In this document: in pieces, positions 7,731 through 11,881 of the stretch
How positions within the stretch are numbered: position 1 is the stretch's first letter
Layout: each line of letters opens with the position of its first letter
Notes under the pieces: generated by a model
Seen by the model: only the letters and a program-made list of their open reading frames with translations
Database searches by the model: none
Told to the model about the DNA's origin: nothing
From: Acidobacteria bacterium 37-71-11
Lineage (GTDB): Bacteria; Acidobacteriota; Thermoanaerobaculia; Thermoanaerobaculales; Thermoanaerobaculaceae
DNA: 11,881 bases
Assembly (NCBI GenBank): GCA_002279285.1
Contig: NCBR01000099.1
Coordinates: 1 to 11,881, forward strand
Reading direction: 5' to 3'
Translations under genes and position numbers: made by a program

Positions 7731-8213
7731 TTGTTCCGCAAGAGAGGCACGATCGAGATCCGGCCGGCGGACCGGGACGGCGATATCGCCGAGGCCCGCA
7801 CGCTCATGAAGGAGTACGCCTCATCGCTCGGGCGGGAGTTCTCCCTCCAGGACTTCGCCCGCGAGTTGGCGGAACTTCCCGGCGTCTACGCGCCGCCCTC
7901 TGGGGCGTTGCTGCTGGCACGCTGCGACGGCCGCCTGGCGGGGTGCGCCGCGCTGCGGTCCCTCGGCGGCGGCGCCTGCCAGATGAGGCGCCTGTTCGTC
8001 CGCCATCAGTTCCGCGGCAAGGGCGTCGGCAAGCGGCTGGCGGTCGCCGTGATCGAGGTCGCGCGTGGCGCGGGCCACACGCTGATGCGCCTCGACGTCG
8101 CGCCGTGGATGGAGGAAGCGATCGCAATGTACCGCGCGATGGGGTTCCGGGAGATCGAACCGCACCCCGCCTCCGCCGGCGACGCCGTGTCGATGGAGCT
8201 TCCGCTCGTCTGA
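7731..8213 (+). CDS. GNAT-family N-acetyltransferase
   Basis: A 160-residue single-domain protein of the GCN5-related fold, using acetyl-CoA to acetylate an unknown amine. Visible features are the N-terminal strand I-E-I-R-P-A, the motif A strand and pyrophosphate loop M-R-R-L-F-V then R-G-K-G-V-G at 95-100, the following helix, and the C-terminal A-I-A-M-Y-R-A-M-G-F (about 130-139) typical of the family. The acceptor cannot be predicted; small GNATs include protein, antibiotic and metabolite acetylases. TTG at 7731 is chosen because of the well-placed GGAGGGG; the alternative ATG at 7710 would give 167 residues without a ribosome site. The gene begins 59 bp after addA on the same strand. An AT-richer patch at 7698-7712 could hold a weak -10, so it may be read through from addA or have its own promoter. 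Its stop is two bases from the convergent glycosyltransferase stop. No functional link to AddAB is evident. Confidence 0.85.
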   Translation: MFRKRGTIEIRPADRDGDIAEARTLMKEYASSLGREFSLQDFARELAELPGVYAPPSGALLLARCDGRLAGCAALRSLGGGACQMRRLFVRHQFRGKGVGKRLAVAVIEVARGAGHTLMRLDVAPWMEEAIAMYRAMGFREIEPHPASAGDAVSMELPLV

Positions 8214-8215
8214 AG

Positions 8216-9453
8216 CTAGCCCCGTGCCGGCTTGCGGGTGAAGCGGATCGTCTTGACCCAGGTCTGCTTCTCGCGCTTGACCACGTCCAGCCAGAGCGCG
8301 TGCGCGACGACGGCGATCCAGAGCTGGCAGTAGGTGAAGTACGCCAGCACGCCAGGGCGAGCAGGATCTCCATGATGAAGAGGAGGAATGCGAGCAACCA
8401 CACGGCGGTGTACGGCCCCGGCAGGGGGATCGCGACGAGGCCGGCGAGGCTCGCCAGGAACAGCAGGTCGGAGACCACGATGGCGACGAAGAAGACGTAG
8501 TAGAGCGAGAGCAGGTAGAGCACCTCGATCGCCAGCACCTTGTCCTTGAACGCCGGGATCCGGCGGAAGAACTTCGTCGCCACGTAGTTGTTGCCGCGCA
8601 CCCAGCGCGTGCGCTGCTTGAACCAGACCCTCCACGTCTCCGGCTCCTGCTCGTAGGTGACGGCATACGGGATCACCTTGATCCGAAACCCCTCCATGTA
8701 GATCCGGATCGACATCTCGGAGTCCTCGGTGATGGCGCTCTCGTCCCACCCGCCGAGGTGGTCGAGGAGCGGGCGGCGGATGACGTAGTTCGTTCCCGGC
8801 AGGGTGGAGACCCGGAACAGCGCCCATCGCCCAGCCTGCACGATCGACTGGAATGAGAGCGTCTCGATGTTGATGAAGCGCGTCAGCAGGTTGGTGTTCC
8901 TGTTGACGGTGCGGAACTTGCCGATGCAGGCGCCGAGTTCGGGGTGGAGGAGGAGCTGCGCGACGAGGTAGCGCAGAGCCATCGGCTCCGGCGTGTTGTC
9001 GGCGTCGTAGACGGCGATGAGGCCGGCGGCGGTGTGGGCGAGGCCGATGTTGAGGGCGCGCGACTTGCCCTTGCCCCCCTCGCCGGGGGGGACCTCGACG
9101 AGGCGGATCCGGCGGTCGCGACGGGCGAACTCCTCGACGATGGCGCCGGTGTCGTCGGAGGAGCCGTCGTTGATCACCAGCACCTCGTACCGGTCGGCCG
9201 GGTAGTCGAACGCCAGCATCGCCTCCAGGGTGTTGCGGATCACGATCCCCTCGTTGTGCGCCGGGATCAGCACCGCGACGTCGGGCCAGTCGAAGGTGAG
9301 GGCGTCGACCTCGCGCCGCTCCTTTGCCGAGCGCAGCGAGTGAAAGAAGCCTGCCACCGTGAGGACGAGCTGGTAGGCGATCATGAACCAGATCAGGATC
9401 ACGGCCACGACGAAGACGATGGAGAGGTCGAGCTGCAGGGCGGATTCGTTCAC
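8216..9453 (-). CDS. Processive family 2 glycosyltransferase, PgaC/IcaA-like, with a one-base frameshift
   Basis: An inner-membrane polysaccharide synthase of about 412 residues once the frameshift is repaired. Order: membrane helix at about 9-37; GT2 catalytic domain with N-D96-G-S-S-D-D, G-G-K-x-K-S-R-A-L-N near 126-135, D150-A-D152, T242-E-D244 and Q280-R-T-R-W284 (the D, DxD, TED, QxxRW set of processive beta-glycosyltransferases); then membrane helices at about 305-345, 350-375 and 377-392. This layout matches PgaC/IcaA and other hyaluronan/cellulose-type synthases, which extend a glycan from a nucleotide-sugar and export it. Sugar specificity cannot be read. The start is GTG 9453, overlapping the stop of the upstream gene as GTGA, so the two are translationally coupled. 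Near 8350 the frame jumps by one base: residues to A368 (GCG at 8352-8350) are in one frame, and V-L-A-Y-F-T onward in another, ending at TAG 8218-8216. One added G restores a 413-codon gene. As read, the last helices and basic tail are lost. Confidence 0.85.
8346..8352 (-). other. Frameshift point in the glycosyltransferase gene
   Basis: On the minus strand, coding sense passes from the start frame to a frame one base off at about 8350. The local text reads CTGGCGTGCTGGCG where CTGGCGGTGCTGGCG would keep one frame (L-A-V-L-A). No X-XXY-YYZ slippery heptamer is present, so programmed frameshifting is unlikely. Loss of one G in a repetitive GC context, real or technical, is the simplest reading. 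Confidence 0.8.
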
Positions 9454-11881
9454 GCGGCCCGCCGGCGGGGTTGCGGCCGCACGCGCACGATCAGGTAGAG
9501 GGCCACCAGCAGCCCGACCGCGAGGGCGCCGAAGATCGCGATCACGTACGACGACCAGAAGCTGGTGATGTTGACGCCGTACGACACGCCGCTCTGGGTT
9601 ACCAGAAGCACGGTGTGTTCGCCGGGAGGGAGGATCAGCGCGTCGCGGCCGCTGCCCTCGAGCGCCACGAACGCCGTTTCGTGCCCGTCGATGAAGAGGG
9701 CGAACGGCTGCCGCGCGAGAGTGGCGATACAACGGTTCCCGGACCTGTAGCCGAAGGTCACGCTGCGCTGCGAGCTCTTCTGGAACAGGAGGTCGCCGGT
9801 GATCGAAAGCAGGTGCGAGTCCGGCACGCCCGGCTGCAGCGCCTGCAGCGTCGGCTCCACCTCGAGCACGGTGTAGCGCCCCGCCGGCAGCAGGAAGCGC
9901 CCGCGGCCGATGGTCCGCACCCTCTGGTTGTCGCGCCAGATCTCCTGTGCGTCGCTCGCGAGCTGGAGCACGATCGGGGTCGGGGTGTCGATCGCCCAGC
10001 CGTCCTCGACCCGCTTGACCTTGGTGCGCGCGGCGTACGCCGAGGGCAGGAACGGGAGGTCCTGCTGGTTGATGCTCGATTCCGAATAGATCGCGACCCG
10101 CGGCGCGCCGAGCGCGGCGGAGTGGACGAGCCAGGCCGCCTCCGTCCCGGTCTGGACGCGGGTGGGGAACGGCGTGATCGCGTTCGCGGCGCGGAACGAG
10201 AGGATGTTGAGGTCGAGCGCGAGGTGCGCCGGGTCCACCAGGCCCGCATAGCGGGCGGCGATCGCCTGGTAGCGGCGCGGATCGGTCGACCACATGCTCT
10301 CCGGGTCCTCGACTTGGAGGTGGAAATCGTACCTCGCGCTCAGCGCGGCGATTTGCTTCGCGTCGACACCCAACCAGTTGCGGAGCTCCGGCGCGGCGAG
10401 GCTGTCGAGGACCGTCACCACGGTCTGGAACCCCGGTCTTCCCCTCGCGACCGAGGCGGCCATGGCGAGCATCGCCTCGTGCAGCTGTACGTTCTTCGCG
10501 ACGCGGTACTTGGTGAATGCGGCGAGCGCCGCGGGGTCGCGGCGCCAGTAGCGCGGCGACGCGGAGTCGAAGAGCTCGATCGGGTCGAAGCCGTAGTGAG
10601 ATTTGAACTCGCGCCGGGCGGAGGGGTGCAGCGGTGTGACGAGCTGCGGGTCCTTCATGCCGCGCCCCGCCTCGAAGTAGAGCTCGCCGATGTCGACTCC
10701 GTCCCAGTCGGCGCCGGCCAGCAGTTTGCGGTAGAACTCGGTCGCGGCCGCAAGGCACGCCGGGTCGGTGAGCGCGACCGGGTAGCGCCAGGAGGGCCGG
10801 ACGTCCTCGCCCTTGTAGTTCTTCTCGCGCCACTCGGGGTGGTCCTGCCAGAACTTCTGGCTCACCTGCGGCGGTTCCAGCCAGCAGTAGACCAGGATGC
10901 CGTTGGCGTGGCAGAGAGCGATCAGCTTGCCGTAGTCGTAGGTCCACTTGGCGTACTCGTGCCACCCCCCGACGTGGAGGATGCGGATCCCGGCCGCGGC
11001 CCAGCGGGCGACGAGCTGCTCGATGCTCACCGTGTGCCGGTAGCCGGGGTCGAAGAACATCTCGAGTTGCTCCCGGCGCACGAGAGGGGTCAGGTTGAAG
11101 AACCGCTGCACGTAGCTGGCGAGGTAGGGGTAGCGGGAATAGCCGCCCGTGCTCGCGGGGTCGAAGCGGGTGCCGAAGAGGATGAACCGCCCGGCTCCGT
11201 AGCGCCGCCCGATCACGACCGGGATGCCAGTCACCTCGTCGGAGGCCAGGACCTCGTCCTGGTCTGTGGTCTCGAACTTGTTCATCACCTCGCCGGAGGT
11301 CCAGTGCAGGGGCTCGTCCGGGAAGAGGCGGTCGCGCACACGCTCGATGAGCAGCGTCGAATCGAGGAAGCGGACCCCGAACGCGGTGGCGAGGTCGTTG
11401 CGAAAATCGGTGATCAGGTTTCCGCCGCCCTCCACGAAGCTCTTGAGCGCCGCGACCTGTGACTCCGTCAACGCCTCCGTGACGGAGTACGGGACGATCA
11501 CCAGGTTGTGGTCGCCCGTGTCGATGGCAAGGCCCGGCGTCAGCGCCACCTGGTCCACCGGCATGTTGAGCGCCAAGAAAGGCGCGGCGAGGCTCGCCTG
11601 GTCGTTGGCGGCGCCCCCGGTGGCGTTCGGGTCGTACAGGGAGAGCACGTCGGCGGGCGCGTAGTGCGCCTGCCTCCTGGTGATCCTGGCCAGCAGGTCG
11701 GCGGCTTGCCCCTTCGCCTTCTCCCACAGCGAGAGCGGCCGCTCCCGGTACTCGCGCGGTTCGGCGACGTAGATCCAGCGCGGCGGGAGCTTCACCTCGC
11801 GCTCCACCGCGCCGCGCAGCCGCGTCGGGGAAACCTCGCGCCGCACCAGCTTCCCGTTGCCGTCGATCCAGGACTCGCGCA
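9450..11881 (-). CDS. Membrane-anchored multidomain protein with glycosidase-like TIM barrel (5'-partial)
   Basis: I do not recognise a named family for the whole protein. At least 809 residues are visible; the frame stays open to the window edge, so the true start is probably outside, although a GTG at 11846 exists (numbering below counts from it). Residues 60-250 look like a Rossmann-type glutamine-amidotransferase-like or beta-galactosidase-trimerisation-like domain (F-V-E-G-G-G-N-L-I-T near 137-146, Y-G-A-G-R-F near 216-221). Residues about 255-600 resemble a glycoside-hydrolase TIM barrel: H-V-G-G-W-H-E-Y near 291-298, V-Y-C-W-L-E-P-P near 319-326, H-P-E-W-R at 336-340, and an acidic strand with D382, D385, E388 and E392, which are candidate catalytic residues. 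Residues 615-760 are beta-rich. One membrane helix (about 766-788) ends in R-V-R-P-Q-P-R-R-R, implying the bulk lies outside the cytoplasm. Its stop overlaps the glycosyltransferase start (GTGA), so the proteins probably work together on an extracellular polysaccharide. Activity is inferred only. Confidence 0.75.
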   Translation of the reverse strand, partial: RESWIDGNGKLVRREVSPTRLRGAVEREVKLPPRWIYVAEPREYRERPLSLWEKAKGQAADLLARITRRQAHYAPADVLSLYDPNATGGAANDQASLAAPFLALNMPVDQVALTPGLAIDTGDHNLVIVPYSVTEALTESQVAALKSFVEGGGNLITDFRNDLATAFGVRFLDSTLLIERVRDRLFPDEPLHWTSGEVMNKFETTDQDEVLASDEVTGIPVVIGRRYGAGRFILFGTRFDPASTGGYSRYPYLASYVQRFFNLTPLVRREQLEMFFDPGYRHTVSIEQLVARWAAAGIRILHVGGWHEYAKWTYDYGKLIALCHANGILVYCWLEPPQVSQKFWQDHPEWREKNYKGEDVRPSWRYPVALTDPACLAAATEFYRKLLAGADWDGVDIGELYFEAGRGMKDPQLVTPLHPSARREFKSHYGFDPIELFDSASPRYWRRDPAALAAFTKYRVAKNVQLHEAMLAMAASVARGRPGFQTVVTVLDSLAAPELRNWLGVDAKQIAALSARYDFHLQVEDPESMWSTDPRRYQAIAARYAGLVDPAHLALDLNILSFRAANAITPFPTRVQTGTEAAWLVHSAALGAPRVAIYSESSINQQDLPFLPSAYAARTKVKRVEDGWAIDTPTPIVLQLASDAQEIWRDNQRVRTIGRGRFLLPAGRYTVLEVEPTLQALQPGVPDSHLLSITGDLLFQKSSQRSVTFGYRSGNRCIATLARQPFALFIDGHETAFVALEGSGRDALILPPGEHTVLLVTQSGVSYGVNITSFWSSYVIAIFGALAVGLLVALYLIVRVRPQPRRRAA

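Noticed and set aside
7804..8349. Continuation of the glycosyltransferase start frame past the frameshift
   Set aside because: It turns into Ser/Arg-rich sequence running under the acetyltransferase gene. The membrane-protein sense instead continues in the neighbouring frame.
8340..8360. Programmed -1 ribosomal frameshift
   Set aside because: No slippery heptamer and no obvious downstream pseudoknot are present, and this gene family does not use frameshifting as far as I know.
9060..9085. Walker A-like G-x4-G-K-S in the glycosyltransferase (residues 124-131)
   Set aside because: It coincides with the usual G-G-K-x-x-A-L-N segment of family 2 glycosyltransferases; no Walker B or other ATPase features follow.
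9471..11462. Long plus-strand open frame (663 codons) opposite the barrel protein
   Set aside because: Its composition is Arg/Val/Glu/Gly-biased with no motif, whereas the minus strand gives a plausible folded protein with a membrane helix and a coupled downstream start.
1..11881. CRISPR arrays, tRNA or rRNA genes, insertion sequences, prophage or defence cassettes
   Set aside because: No regularly spaced repeats, RNA gene signatures, transposase motifs, terminal inverted repeats or composition breaks were seen. AddAB is a housekeeping repair complex, although it also degrades phage DNA.

Overview
This is a very GC-rich (roughly 75% by eye), densely coding bacterial stretch with six protein genes, no RNA genes, no CRISPR array and no mobile element that I can see. 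Strong G/C preference at third codon positions, GTG and TTG starts, ATGA and GTGA gene overlaps, a complete AddAB recombination nuclease and a synthase-type glycosyltransferase fit a high-GC, environmental, probably diderm bacterium such as an Acidobacteriota-, Myxococcota- or Rokubacteria-like lineage. The lineage is a guess; the sequence does not settle it.

Positions 1-8213 run rightwards. An HD-domain phosphohydrolase of the YfbR/HDDC2 type (60-674) comes first, with a strong ribosome binding site and a GC hairpin just upstream. After a 71-bp gap holding a perfect TTGACA box comes a tightly coupled pair: addB (746-4033), with a degenerate helicase half and an Fe-S nuclease half, and addA (4030-7671), a UvrD-type helicase with a RecB-type nuclease. 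They overlap by ATGA. Together they should form the AddAB helicase-nuclease that processes double-strand breaks for RecA-dependent repair. A small GNAT acetyltransferase (7731-8213), probably starting at TTG, closes this block.

Positions 8216-11881 run leftwards and converge on the first block with only two bases between the stop codons. The leading gene (9450 to beyond 11881, 5' end outside the window) encodes a large protein with an amidotransferase-like region, a glycosidase-like TIM barrel, beta-rich domains and one C-terminal membrane helix. It overlaps by GTGA with a family 2 processive glycosyltransferase (8216-9453) resembling PgaC/IcaA. The pair looks like the core of a synthase-dependent exopolysaccharide machine: the transferase polymerises and exports a glycan, and the anchored barrel protein presumably trims, modifies or binds it outside. 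The transferase gene carries a one-base frameshift near 8350 that removes its last membrane segment and tail as read here. This could be a sequencing or assembly error or a real mutation.

The most interesting part is the membrane-anchored barrel protein with its coupled glycosyltransferase, which I cannot assign to any named exopolysaccharide system. The rest is a conventional repair locus. No stretch of 300 bases or more is without a gene.
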